From Capra hircus (Eukaryota; Chordata; Mammalia; Artiodactyla; Bovidae): a stretch of DNA of 64,000 bases. Below are positions 10,095-21,815 of the stretch, one piece after another (the first letter of the stretch is position 1; each line of letters opens with the position of its first letter). The notes under the pieces are model-generated. The model made no database searches. It was not told the DNA's origin and saw only the letters and a program-made list of their open reading frames with translations. Location of the stretch: contig NC_030823.1 of the NCBI RefSeq assembly GCF_001704415.2, positions 69,502,458 to 69,566,457 on the forward strand, given 5' to 3'. The translations under genes and the position numbers were made by a program.

Positions 10095-11464
10095 AGTTGT
10101 TCAGTTGCTAAGTCATGTACTACTATTTGTGACCCCATGGATGGCAGTACACTAGGCTTCCCTGTCTTTCATTGTCTCCAGGAGTTTGCTCAGACTCAGG
10201 TCTGTTGAGTTGGTGATGCTATCCAACCACCTCATCCTCTGTTGCCCCCTTCTTCTGCCCTCAGTCTTTTCCCAGCATCAAGATCTTTTTCATTTAGTCG
10301 ACTCTTCGCATCAGGTGGCCACAGCGTTGGAGCTTCAGCTTCAGCATCAGTCCTTCCAATGAGTATTCAGAGTTGATTTCCTTTAGGATTAACTGGTTTG
10401 ATCTCCTTGTTGTCCAAGGAACTCTCGAGTCTTCTCCAGCACCACAGTTTAATAAAGCATCAATTCTTTGGTGCTCAGCCTTCTTTATGGACCAACTGTC
10501 ACATCTGTACATGACTGCTGGAAAAACCATAGCTTGGTCTATACAGACCTTTGTTGGCAAAGTGATGTCTGCTTTTTAATATGCTGACTAGGTTTGTCAT
10601 AGCTTTCCTTCCAAGGAGCAAGTATCTTTTAATTTCATGGCTGTAGTCACCATTCACAGTGATTTTGGAGCCCAAGAAGATAAAATCTGTCACTGTTTCC
10701 ACTTTTCTCCCTTCTATTATGGGACCAGATACCATGATCTTAGTTTTTTGAATGTTGAGTTTTAAGCCAGCTTTTTCGCTCTCATCAAGAGGCTCTTTAG
10801 TTCCTCTTTGCTTTCTGCCATTACAGTGGTATCATCTACATAGCTAAGGTTGTTGGTATTTCTCACAGCAGTCTTGATTCTAGCTTGTGATTCATCCAGC
10901 CTGGCATTTCTCATGATGTACTCTGCATGTAAGTTAAATAAGCAAAGTGACAATATACAGCCTTGATGTACTCCTTTCCCAATTTTGAATCAGTCTGTTC
11001 TTCCATGTCTGGTTCGAACTGTTGCTTCTTGACCAGCATACAGGTTTTTTAGGAGACTGGTAAGGTGGTATTGTATTCCCATCTCTTTAAGAATTTTCAA
11101 CAGTTGTTGTGATCCACACAGTCAAAGGCTTTAGCATAGTCAATGAAGCAGAAGTAGATATTTTTCTGGAATTCCTTGCTTTTTGTATGATCCAACGGAT
11201 GTTGGCTATTTGATCTCTGGTTCCTTTGTCTTTTCTAAATCCAGCTTGTACATCTAGAAGTTAGTTCAGCTACTACTGAAGCCTAGCTTGAAGGATTTTG
11301 AGCATAATCTTACTAGTATGTGAAATGAGTACAACTGTATGATAGCTTGAACATTCTTTGGCATTCCCCGTCTTTGGGATTGGAGTGAAAGATGACCTTT
11401 TCCAGTCCTGTGACCACTGCTGAGTTTTCCAAATTTGCTGACATACTGAGTGTAGCACTTCTCT
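10095..11464 (-). mobile_element. BovB LINE, 5'-truncated
   Basis: The minus strand covers the RT domain from the LHSVCQQIWKTQQW region through the catalytic box and C-terminal region to the 3' end. Frames are broken. The YADD box reads YVDD in the fragment at 10762-10953. Lineage: RTE-clade retrotransposon. Confidence 0.92.
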
Positions 11465-11978
11465 TATTTATACAAATATTAGAGTAGATGAGGAGAGGAG
11501 AGGCTGTTTCCTTTCCAAGGTCCCAGTCAACTCTACTTTTTCAGAAAAATCAGAAGCAAGCCAAGCTGAAGGAGGCCCCAGTGAGTAAAGCAAAATGGGA
11601 GAGCAATTCCCATCCCCTCCCAATTCTCTTTTATTCTTGGAACAAAGCAGTTGTAGAAGGTGGAGCCCGTCCACATAAAGGGAACAAGAAATGGGGACAG
11701 CAAAGAAAGTGTAAATGTAACCAACTGTAAATGCAGATGGTTAAAAAAGAAAGAAAAGAAATAGAAAGCAACCCTTCCAGGGGTGAAGAAATAGCTGCTT
11801 TCATACCAGGATCCCATTTGGCTGCTTCCCACAAGCCTCTTTTTCTTCTCCTTTCCTTCTCCTGCTTGCTGGAGTCTCGCCCGTGTCTTCTGACTCACAC
11901 AGGCCGATGGTGGCAAGGTTTGCCTGGTCAGAGGCGCTGAAAGGCTGCTGTTAGATAACAGGACCTGTGCCTGCTGGC

Positions 11979-12192
11979 TTCTCAGTTGGCGCTAGTGGTA
12001 AAGAACCTGCCTGCCAATGCAGATTAGCCGTAAGAGATGCGGGTTTGATCCCTGAGTCAGGAAGATCCCCTGGAGGAGGGCATGGCAACCCACTCCAGTA
12101 TTCTTGCCTGGAGAATCCCATGGACAGAGGCGCCTGGTGGGCTGTAGTCTCATGGGGTTGAATACGACTGAAGAAACTTAGCACATAGCGCA
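11979..12192 (+). mobile_element. Bov-tA SINE
   Basis: A full tRNA-Glu/Bov-A copy with an 11-bp perfect duplication, TGCCTGCTGGC, at 11968-11978 and 12193-12203. Confidence 0.92.
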
Positions 12193-12259
12193 TGCCTGCT
12201 GGCAGGACCAGGTCAAAGCATCCTGAATGCAGCTCTTTCAAGGGGGGTGGTGGCATTAT

Positions 12260-12366
12260 CTAGCCTCACAGCTTGTGGGATCTTAGTTCCCTGAGCAGGC
12301 ATTGAACCTGGGCTCTCGGCAGCAAAAGCGCAGAGTCCTAACAACTGGACCGCCAGGGAATTCCCA
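12260..12366 (-). mobile_element. CHR-type SINE, short copy
   Basis: The minus strand starts GGGAATTCCCTGGCGGTCCA and has the GGTTCAATGCCTGC B-box region. Confidence 0.83.
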
Positions 12367-12382
12367 GCACAAGAGACTTGAA

Positions 12383-12492
12383 AATCATCCAGCCTCATCC
12401 CTTCACTTTGCAGATGAGGGGTGTGGCAAGGGGGAGGAGATTGCTCACGGTTGCCCGTGGGTGCAAAGCAGAGCCAGGCTGTGACCCCGGCG
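12383..12492 (-). mobile_element. MIR fragment
   Basis: CACTTTGCAGATGAGGGG followed by GCTCACGGTTGCC is the antisense MIR core, interpretable although diverged. Confidence 0.6.
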
Positions 12493-13429
12493 GATCTGAC
12501 CATGGATCCAGTCTAGTTGATAGGCTGCTGTCATGCCACAAGGCGGTGATTCCGGGCAGGGTCCGGCTGAGCCAGTGGCTAAATGTGGTGTCACCGTCTG
12601 TCAGCACCTCACCAGGCTGCCCCGTCCCGGCGAGCGGCCCTTCTGTGAAGGATGGACTCCTAGCCAGGGTCCCAGGGGCCGATGTAGCTGAGAGCATGAC
12701 ACCTGGAGTGTGCGCCTTGTACCCGCAGGCATTTTGCCACAGCTGTCTTTCAACTCCAGCGCGTTCCTGGAGGGAGCATTTTACCCTCTGGCTGGGGCTC
12801 ACCTGGCCCCTGCAGGACTTCCAAGCTCCGGCTTGCAGACCCCTCTAGCTGTCCTGAATGTTGATCCGCTCCGGTCACCGCTGTCCAGCTGGCTGATCAC
12901 CCACTCTGCTGCTGACCCGGGGGCGTCCGAGCCTGCCAGCCCAACTGGCCAGAGCCCCCTGGCTCCATGTAACCACCCAAGGCCCAGTCTGCTTCCATGT
13001 AGGTGCCCTGTGCCCCTGAGGCCTTGGGGTTCCCCAGGTCCTCTCCTCTGACTGGGAGACTAGGAGGAAGTGTCCAGGGTGGACAGTGGGGAAGGGCTGT
13101 ATCCTGGAGGTGAGAGGGCACCCTTTCCCACCCACAGTCCATGGGCCAGATCTCAGGCCTCACCCAGCCGCAAGGGAGGTTGGGAAATGAAATTCAGCCA
13201 CGTTCTTGGGAGCTGGAGGAACAGGCTTAGGTGAATATCTGCAGTCTCTGCCATAAGAAGACCCAGCTTGTGCTCCCCAAACCTTGCTAAAACTGTGCCC
13301 TTAAAGGTCCCCAGAAGGCTCCTTTTGTGCCAGATCTGATGGGCATGTCCCAGGCTTGATCTTCCTTTAATTCCTAATGGCCTGCGACACTAGCTTCTGT
13401 GCTGCTTGTCAGTATAAAGGGGTCTCCCC

Positions 13430-13790
13430 TTCTCAGAGCCTCGATCACCACCTGTCCCTATACTGACGACTCCCACATCGGTACCCACAGCCCCGCTGTC
13501 TCTTCGGAGGGCAGACCTGTATGCTCAGCTGCCTGTCATGTGTCTCTGAGAGGACCTCTCACAAGCATTTCCCCTTCAACATGTTCAAAGCTGGACTCGG
13601 CCTCATCATCTTCTCCTCCAATATGCTTCTCAATCTGTTTTTAACTGTCTGTTAAAGGCTCCAACATCCACCTGGTCGGAAACCTATACATCATATTTGA
13701 TTCCTCCAAGTCCTTCGGTTATGTCTCCTAAATACCCCACTATCCCAATCCGGCTACTTGGCTCCAATGTGCCAGCTGCCTTATCTGCTG
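13430..13790 (+). mobile_element. L2 LINE remnant
   Basis: The stretch through CAACATGTTCAAAGCTGGAC, CATCATCTTCTCCTCCAA and TTTGATTCCTCCAAGTCC follows the C-terminal ORF2 region of the mammalian L2/CR1-like element. Confidence 0.65.
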
Positions 13791-15397
13791 ATTGAGAACT
13801 TTATTCAGATTATCTGATGAACTCTGGGGCTTCCTTCCTAAGCTGGGTGCTCACTGAGTTTGAGCTCACATTTAGGGAGGGTTAGGCCCCCCACATTTGA
13901 TGTCAACAGTCAATTTGGAGTTAGGGAACCAAAAACTAGGGTAGCCCAGGGTAGTGAGTCAACAGTGATGGGGCCAAGTCCCCTCCAAGATAACTGGAGA
14001 TGTGACGAGCGTTCTGAAAACCAAAGAGTCATCAACCTCGTTGCTAAGATTGTCTCTGCCAAGATCCCAGTGACATTAGGGGCTGTCTCAGCTCTCCACC
14101 TCCTACTCTGAAAAGGCAGAAAATCTGTATAAATTACTCCAAGAGGGACAGGGGAGGTAGACCTGTTCTGGAGACTGGATTTGATTGGTTATGTTCACCC
14201 TGCTGCGTGTGCCAGACGCTGGGCCCTGCGTGTGAATTAAATCTGCGAGTGGCTCTTTGTCAGGCTGGAAGGAAGGGAAGCAGGCTGAGAAAGGCGCTTT
14301 CAGAATAGAAAGTGTCAGCGAGGGAGGAAGTCCTTCCTTCTCACCCATGCAGCCACACCACTTCCTGTCCGCAATCTTGCCCCGTATTGCACCACCGCAG
14401 CCTTGAAACCTGGGGTTTCCATCACAATTTGGGCCTCAAACCTTGGTTGAGAATGATGACTCTTAACGGACAGGAAAGTGAGAGACCCAAAAGCCCCTCT
14501 CTTCTTTCCCATCAATGCTAGGGTTCCCACAGTCTGGGTGTACTCCCCAGCGCTGTGGGTTCTTCTCTAGGAGGAGCTGGAGGAAAAGGGACAGCCCCGG
14601 AGCTCACTGACTCGTCTTCCCTCCAGGATGTGAAGGAAATCTGGCAGAGTCACCCGAACCACAGTGGGAAGACTTCTCCCCGAAAGCCAGGACAGCAGAA
14701 AGAAGGAAGAATGGAGAGGAGGAAGGAGGGAGGAAGGAGGAAGGGGAGAGGGTGATGGGAGTCCTTGGGCTCTGAAGCTAAACCATCCCTGTTCCTGGGG
14801 AAGTTATGCTGAAAGCCCCAGGAGGGCCGGCTCTTGGAAGGCCCCTAACAACGCCACACGTCTTGAGGTGTGAGAGTGGAGCTGGTCAAGGCCAGCTTCT
14901 GGAAACCTCACTCTACTTGGAGGCAAGGGAAATTTCCTGGATCACCCATTTAGAAACTGACCACCTTGATGAACTGTTCCTCCCCAAATATCAGGGGCAA
15001 AGGAGATCCGTGTGGTTACTACCATCGCCACGGACATCATCACCATCAATGCGGCACACACTGAAAGTCTGCAGTGAGCAGGTGCAGGTACCCTTGACGT
15101 GGCGTGCTCAAGTTTGAGCCCCAGGCTGGGGCTGTGTTCAGGGCAGATTCTGTCCCTGGAGATAGCTCACCTGCTCTTCTGGGTGCTCTAGCATGACCTT
15201 TTCTGGTATGATGTTCTTGAGAAGATCAGAAATGTCACTGCAGATCAGAGCAAAGGCCCCTGGCTCAGGATTCCAACCACGACCTAGAGGGAAAGTGCGA
15301 GGGAGAGTCCAGCACTTGCTTCCTATGACCCTGTCCTGGAAGGCCTGAGTGTTCCTGGAACTTCCCTGACTTCCCTTAATAACCCTGCTGCTTATCT

Positions 15398-15625
15398 GCG
15401 TGCTTGCTTAGTCGCTCAGTCATGTCCAGCTCTTTGTAACCTCATGGACCATCTGTAGCCTGCCAGGCTCCTCTGTTCACGGGATTCTCCAGGCGAGAAT
15501 ACCGGAGTGGGTAGCCGTTCCCTTCTCCAGGGGATCTTCTGAACCCAGGGATTGAGCCCACGTCTCCTACATCTCCTGCATTGGCAGGCAAATTCTTTAC
15601 CACTGCTTCACTTGGGAAGCCCACA
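15398..15625 (-). mobile_element. Bov-tA SINE
   Basis: A minus-strand copy with a partially duplicated head (ACATCTCCTGCATTGG) and a 9-bp duplication, TGCTTATCT, at 15389-15397 and 15626-15634. Confidence 0.9.
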
Positions 15626-16044
15626 TGCTTATCTATTCATCCATTAATCAAGGGTCTTCTTGAACTGGTTTGAGTTCTCCGTCACCTTGTACTGGGCGAC
15701 ACTCTATTCAGCATCCACCCCGTGTGGTTCCACATCCCAGAGGAAAACTCCTTGAACGGCGCTGGGGTCTGGAAAGCCAGATTGTTTCCAGAGCATCCCG
15801 GGTTCACCAAGCTTCTCTGCAATCTTCCCTCTAGACTGGTAGCAAGGCCAGAAAGTACCTTCCAAAATGTCACAAACCCACAGAAGGGACAAACTGACAA
15901 ACCCTCGGTTTGCCAAGCAGGACTTTTTGAAATTGAGAAAGTAAGAGAGTTCAAGAACCAACAGTGGTGGCCAGCATCCTGAGGCCAAAGGGTGGAAAGA
16001 ACCAGCGAATATTCCCCATAACAGTTCTTGAGCGGTTGCAGCAC

Positions 16045-16260
16045 ATTTGCAAATTATTAATCATTATGAAACTTTATTAGTAATTGACTGCATTACTTTT
16101 AATTCATCTTAATTATTGCAGTGAACAAATATATTTACTAATAAAATGAATTAATTCATTATTGTAGTATATCAATACACTTATTTATGAAGTAACAATA
16201 AAAATTTTATTGTAACATAATAAAATAATGAATTATTAATAACTAGTTACTATCATGAAT
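16045..16260. repeat. A/T-rich low-complexity tract
   Basis: About 215 bp made almost entirely of A and T, with recurrent TTAATTCAT/ATGAATTAAT-like words. No transposon identity is visible. Confidence 0.8.
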
Positions 16261-16476
16261 TTAGTCTTCCCTGGTGGCTCAGCAGTAAAGAATCTGCCTG
16301 CAATGCAGGAGTCACAGGAGACAGTTTTGATCCCTGGGTTGGGAAGATCCCTTGGAAGAGGGCACGGTAACCCACTCCAATATACTTGCCTGGAGAATCC
16401 CCATGGACAGAAGAGCCTGGTGGGCTACAGTACATATGGTGGCAAAGAGTCAACACAACCGAAGTGACTTAGCATG
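16261..16476 (+). mobile_element. Bov-tA SINE
   Basis: Head CTTCCCTGGTGGCTCAGCAG, B-box TTTTGATCCCTGGG and the complete Bov-A body, ending in a degraded GAGTCAACACAACCGAAGTG tail. Confidence 0.9.
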
Positions 16477-17333
16477 CACTAATTAACTATCCTTCAAATG
16501 ATTAGTAGCTAAGTACCCATTGTGTGTGTGGCAGGGTTGGGGGTGGGGAGCAGGACCAGCAAGGAAAAGATCCCCCGTAAATACCTTAGAGGGCCACCTC
16601 GTCATAGAGTTTCCAAAATCTTACCTCCAGACCTGTGTCAGTTGGAGGAAACGTAATGATTTTCTCCATCTTGTTGGAACAGATACCTCTCTTTAAAATG
16701 TAAGCAACTGCAGGACAAGAATTGTGTTTTTATTCATATATCCCTAGTTGCCTAACATGGTAACCAGCACATTTGCTTAGCAGTAAAAAGTCCTAGTTGA
16801 AGGATGGATGGAGAAGGATGAATGATGGATGGATTTGCCTAGTCTTCACCCCAATTAAGGCCTCACCCTCATTCCAGCTCCCCCCCAAAACTTACTCTTA
16901 CTCTCTTTGTGATGTGACTTTCTCATTGTTATTTCCTCATTTAAGAGTGTGGACCTAAGCTACTTTTCTTGTTCCTGTAATTTATCATCTGGGTCAGCCT
17001 GCCTGTTGTAAATTAGGGATTCCCATAAACCACAGTGAAGCTGTTTTTTAAAGGCCTGGTAACGATACTGTGGAAAGGGACAGCAAGCTGGTTGATGAGA
17101 ATGGGGGAGGGGGCAGAACTCCACGCAGAGAACAAATCTCAAGTGTCACCTTCAATTTTATTTAAAAGCTGAAATACAATTGTATTTATTTGTCCTGCAA
17201 TCCTTACTATTTAAGCCTTTAATATTTATTTAGGATTACTTCACTTGTCACCTGTTCACAGAGAAGTGGGATACATAAATCACCAATAACCCTCAACTAG
17301 AAAGAGAGGGGAAAAAAAAAAGAAATTTAACAG

Positions 17334-17545
17334 GATGCTTCCCTTGTGGCTCAGCTGCTAAAGAATCCAGCTGAAATGCAGGAGACCTCGGTTCGATCCC
17401 TGGGTTGGAAAGATCTCCTGGAGGAGGGCATGGCAACCCACTCCAGTATTCTGGCCTGGAAAATCCCATGGACAGAGGAGCCTGGAGGGCTACAATCCAT
17501 GGGGTCACAAAGAGTCCAACACAACTGAATGACTTCACTTTACTT
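17334..17545 (+). mobile_element. Bov-tA SINE
   Basis: Head GCTTCCCTTGTGGCTCAGC, intact B-box GGTTCGATCCCTGGG and a tail ending GACTTCACTTTACTTC. It abuts the 3' end of the Tigger element. Confidence 0.92.
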
Positions 17546-17818
17546 CATAGGGGGCAAAAACACAGGCATCCCCAGGAGCTTGTCTGGGTTCAGTTCCAGA
17601 CCCCTGCCTTAGAAGGATTAAAGCAATGATACAAGTCACATGAATTATTTGGTTTCCCAGCACATATGAAAGTTATGTTTACTATAACTATACTATAGTC
17701 TATTAATAAAGTATGCACCAGTATTACATCTAAAACCCAATGTACATACCTTAATTTAAAAATACTTTCCTACTAAAAAGTGCTATTATCTGAGCCTTCA
17801 ATGAGTCATCATCTTTTT

Positions 17819-17835
17819 TTTTTTTTTTTTTTTTT
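17819..17835. repeat. Poly(T)-only insertion inside Tigger1
   Basis: The Tigger sequence TGAGTCATCATCTTTTT is present twice (17802-17818 and 17836-17852), separated only by T residues. This is the structure of a minus-strand retroposition that copied just a poly(A) tail. Confidence 0.75.
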
Positions 17836-18076
17836 TGAGTCATCATCTTTTTGCCTGTGGAGTGTTTTGCTGCTGGTGGATGATGGTGGCTGATGACTGA
17901 TCTGATCAGAGTGGCAGTTGCTGAAGTTGACTGTGGTGGTTTCTTAAAAAAAGAGCAAGGAAGTTTGCCTAATCAATTGACTCTTCCTTTCACAAGCAGT
18001 TTCTTTGTGGCATAGAATGCTTTTCAATAGCATTTTTACCTCCAGTGGAACTTCTTTCAAAATTAATCCTTGCCAC

Positions 18077-18701
18077 TGTTACTGAAGCAAACTTGGGGGT
18101 GCTCACTCTATATGCAGTTAAGTCGATTTACTGACACTGGACTGTGGTGAAGGAAAGTTCAGAGCTTATTGCAGGGCCAGGCAAGAAGGATGGACAGATC
18201 AGGCTCAAAAGACCAAACGCCTCGATGGTTTCCAGGGAAGGGTTTTTAAAGGCAAAATGATGGAGACGGACAGGGTATATGACCATCTGTGTACACTCTT
18301 CTGATTGGTTTGGTGGTGAGGGAACAGGGTGATGTTTCTGGAATCTCAATTATCAACCTTCTGGTTCTAAGCGTCCTGGTGTCTACATTCTGATGGTCAG
18401 CATACAGTTAACTTTTTCCACTTGGTGGAGGTTTTAGGATCTGCAAAATAACTCAAGGGTATGGCTCAGGACAGGATCTATAAACCTGATGGAGGAACTA
18501 GAGGTCCTCCCCTTTGTTTTATGGCTAAACTACTATTCTTTTGTCTTGCTTGACTGCTTTCCTTTGTTTCAGTATTTTCTCACTTTTCTGATTAAATTTG
18601 GTTTTTGGAACTCGAGGAAGGCTTACCATAGGTAGGGGGCACAAGGAAGAAGTGGGGTCTGTCTCTGGGAAGACCCCACTGCAGGGTCCTGATCCGTTTC
18701 A
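18077..18701 (-). mobile_element. ERV solo LTR nested in Tigger1
   Basis: A 625-bp insertion interrupts Tigger1. On the minus strand it runs from TGAAACGGATCAGGACCC to CTTCAGTAACA, giving TG...CA ends. The flanking 4-mers are CCAC (18073-18076) and TCAC (18702-18705), consistent with a 4-bp duplication with one change, as for class I ERVs. No gag, pol or env sequence adjoins. Confidence 0.8.
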
Positions 18702-18749
18702 TCACTGCTTTAGCAACTAAGTTTATATAATATAAATCCTATGTTGTCA

Positions 18750-20190
18750 TTTTAGCAATCTTCACATCATCTTCAGCACGAGTAGATTCTATCTTAAGAA
18801 ACCATTTTTTTTTTCCCCTCAAGAAGCAACTCCTCATCTGTTCAAGTTTTATCATAAGATTGCAGTGATTCAGTCACATCTTCAAGCTCTACTTTTAATT
18901 CCAGTTCTCCTGTTTCTACCACTTCGGCGATTACTTCCGCCGGTGAAGTCTTAAACTGCTCAAAGTCATCCATGAGGAATGGAATCAACCTCTTCCAAAC
19001 TCCTGTTAACGTTTACATTTCTACCTCTTTCTATGAATCATGAATATTAATGGCATCTAGAAAGGGGAACCCTTTCCAGAAGGCTTTCAATTTACTTTGC
19101 CCAGATCCATCAGAGGAATCACTACTTATGGCAGCTATAGCCTCATGAAATGTGTTTCTTACATACTGATAAAACTTGAGTGTAGAAGTTACTCCTTGGT
19201 CCATGGGCTACAGAGCGGACGTTGTGTTAGCAGGCATGAAACAATTTTAATCTCATACATCTCCATCAGAGCTCTTGGGTGACCAGGTGCATTGTCAATG
19301 AGCAGTAATATTTTGAAAGTCTTTTTTTCTGAGCGGTAGGTCTCAACAGTAGCCTTAAAATATTCACTAAACCATGCTGTAAATAGATACACTGTCATCT
19401 AGGCTTTGTTGCTCCATTTATAGAGTACAGGCAGAGTAGTTTTAGCATAATTCTTAAAAGCTCTAGGACTTTCAGAATGGTAAATGAACATTGGTTTCAA
19501 CATCAAGTCACCAGTTGCATCAGCCCCTAAAAGAGAGGCAGTTTGTGCTTTAAAGCTTTGAAGCAAGACATTGACTTCTCTCCAGCTATGAAATTCCTTG
19601 ATGACATCTTCTTCCAATAGACGGCTGTTTCATCTACACTGAAAATCTGTTGTTTAGTGTGTAGCCACCTTCATTAATTATCTAAGCTAAACTTCTGGAT
19701 AACTTGCTGCAGCTTCTACGTCAGTAATTGCTGCTTCATCTTGCACTTTTATATCATGGAGACAACTTATTTTCTGAAACCTCATGAACCAGCCTCTGCT
19801 AGCTTCAAACCTTCTGCAGCCTCTTCACCTCTCTCCACCTTCACAGAATTGGAGAGAGTTAGGGCTTTGTTCTGGATTAGTCTTGGGCTAAAGGAAATGT
19901 TGTAGCTGATTTGATCCTCTATCCAGACCACTAAAGCTTTCTCCATATCCGCATAAAGCTGTTTTGCTTTCTTGTCCATAAGCGTATTCACTGAAGTAGC
20001 ACTTTTAATTTCCTTTGAGAACTTTTTCCTTTGCATCCGCAAATTGGTTAACTGTTTATTGTCTAGCTTTGGCCCATCCTGGCTTTTGACGTGCTGTCCT
20101 CACTCAGCTTAATCATTTCTAGCTTTTGATTTAAAGTGAGAGATGTGTAACTCTTCCTTTCACTTGAGCACTTGGAGGGCATTGTAAGGT
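18750..20190 (-). pseudogene. Tigger1 transposase, degraded
   Basis: This is a broken CENP-B-like transposase. The open piece 19782-20042 holds the part after the N-terminal DNA-binding domain (KQLYADMEKALVVWIEDQ). The piece 19399-19617 ends at an in-frame TAG (19399-19401) where a Trp codon is expected. The next piece, 19189-19398, resumes directly and contains the DDE-domain signature LLLIDNAPGHP, with small deletions around it. An inactive relic. Confidence 0.88.
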
Positions 20191-20618
20191 TACTAATTGG
20201 CCTAATTTCAATATTATTGTGTCTTAGGGAATAGGGGAGGCATGAGGAAAGGGGCAGAGATGGGGGAACGGCTTGTCAGTGGAGAAGCAGGACACTTACA
20301 TTTACTGATAAAGTTTGCCGTTTTATATGGGCACAGTTCATGGAGACCCAAAACAACTGCAATAGTAACACCAAAGATCACTAAGCACAGACCACCATAA
20401 CAAATATAATAACAATGAAATTCTGAAATATTGCAAGAATTACTACCAAAATGTGACACAGAGATATGGAGTGAACAGATTTGTTTGGAAAAATGGCACC
20501 TATAGACTTGCCCAATGCAAGGTTGCCACAACCCTTCAATTTGTAAAAAAATAAAACAACAAACACAGTATCTGCAAAGCCTAGTAAAGCAAAGAGCAAT
20601 AAAATGAGGTGTTCCTTC

Positions 20619-21566
20619 AGGTTGTCCAGAAAACACCCTTCAGCTTACCTAATTACAGTCTTTCAGTGTCTTTGAGCTAGTTTACAATTCTATAAATTGT
20701 AGCTAACTGAGCAATGCAAAGTAATTTTTACCTATAGACATGCAAACTATACCAAAAGATGATCGTTTTCCTCCCGTCCTCTCCCTCCAAAAACGTTTGC
20801 CTGAATTTGCACAATCATTCCAATATTCCAAATCCATAAGTATGACCAGTCTTTGCATTCTCTTCTGAACTGGTTATAACTGCTCAGCTCCCCTGTTGAT
20901 TAATAATCATTACTCTTTATGATCTAATTTAATCTTTATCTTAAATGTGCCTAAAAATTTTAATACATGTTCATTTTATATTCGGATAAGAGCTATGTTT
21001 TTTTTTTAAATTATTTTTAAACAGGTTCAAATGATCCTAGTATTGTTGGTTTGGAGGTGTTCACCCCATGCGGATAGAGGCAGTATATTGACACTAATGT
21101 CACCTCCGAGGAGCAAAGTCTCCGGGGCTCCTTCTCCAGTTCTGCTGTCTTGGGCTGCATTATCCTGAATCAGGTCCTCATATTTTGCTGTTCCTCCTCA
21201 TTTTTTCCTTCCAGTTCCAAGGCATGCTTTCCATGACAGGCTAAAGGCCATTTTTCCTGGAAGCCTTCTGGATCCCCAACACATTGGGTTGAATGTTCTT
21301 ATTCTGTGCTTCCCTTGACGGTACACTGAGTCACAGCATACACCCCATGCTTTGTTATAGCTCATTTAAATAGTTGAATATGCAGATGAATGGATCTTGT
21401 GTGAGAGGTTTCTCAGCACCTTCTAACCACCCATTCTGGTGCCCGACTTCCATGAGAAAACTTTTCAGGTATGAACGGAATCTCTGTGGAAATATTTCTC
21501 TTTCTTCATTTTCAGCAGACACATTGCCTTTTAAAATTTATTTTGTATTGAAATACCTTTGTGATT
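20619..21566. other. Unassigned intergenic sequence
   Basis: A/T-rich sequence with no open frame of interest and no repeat family that I can name. Confidence 0.5.
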
Positions 21567-21583
21567 AAAACTCTTACACCTGT

Positions 21584-21669
21584 ATATGTATGGCTGAGTC
21601 CCTTCGCTGCTCACCTGAAACTACCACAGCATTGTTTATTGCTATACCCCAATTAAAAAAAACAACAAC
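21584..21669 (+). mobile_element. 86-bp L1 3'-end insertion
   Basis: Only the end of an artiodactyl L1 is present (CACCTGAAACTACCACAGC, then an A-rich tail with AAC repeats). It is flanked by a 17-bp duplication with one mismatch (21567-21583 and 21670-21686). Confidence 0.82.
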
Positions 21670-21747
21670 AAAACACTTACACCTGTTTCAATTTTCCCTA
21701 TTGATATTTTCCTCTTGTGTTCTTTTTTCCTCCTCTATCCTCTTTAG

Positions 21748-21815
21748 TGAGCTACAGAGTCCAGGAAGCTAAGAACACAGGGTTGAACCTGTCATTGCAA
21801 ACAAACGCTTTGAAG
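21748..21815 (+). other. Candidate non-coding exon (splice-site-bounded segment)
   Basis: A long pyrimidine tract ending CCTCTATCCTCTTTAG precedes this 68-bp segment, and a strong donor (AAG|GTGAGTA) follows it. I see no protein homology. It could belong to an unannotated lncRNA, or be chance. Confidence 0.25.

Larger units (their letters stand above)
17573..20618 (-). mobile_element. Tigger1 DNA transposon (pogo/Tc1-mariner superfamily), nearly full length
   Basis: Both terminal regions are recognisable: CAGGCATCCCCAGG at the left edge and the inverted AGCAATAAAATGAGGT at the right. After subtracting a nested LTR and a poly(T) insertion, the element is about 2.4 kb, the usual Tigger1 length. 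It contains the transposase remnant described separately. The whole sequence follows the Tigger1 consensus as I know it. Confidence 0.9.

Noticed and set aside
10762..10953. YVDD motif suggesting a retroviral-type reverse transcriptase
   Set aside because: The surrounding residues are clearly BovB (RTE clade); Val for Ala is a point change in a dead copy.
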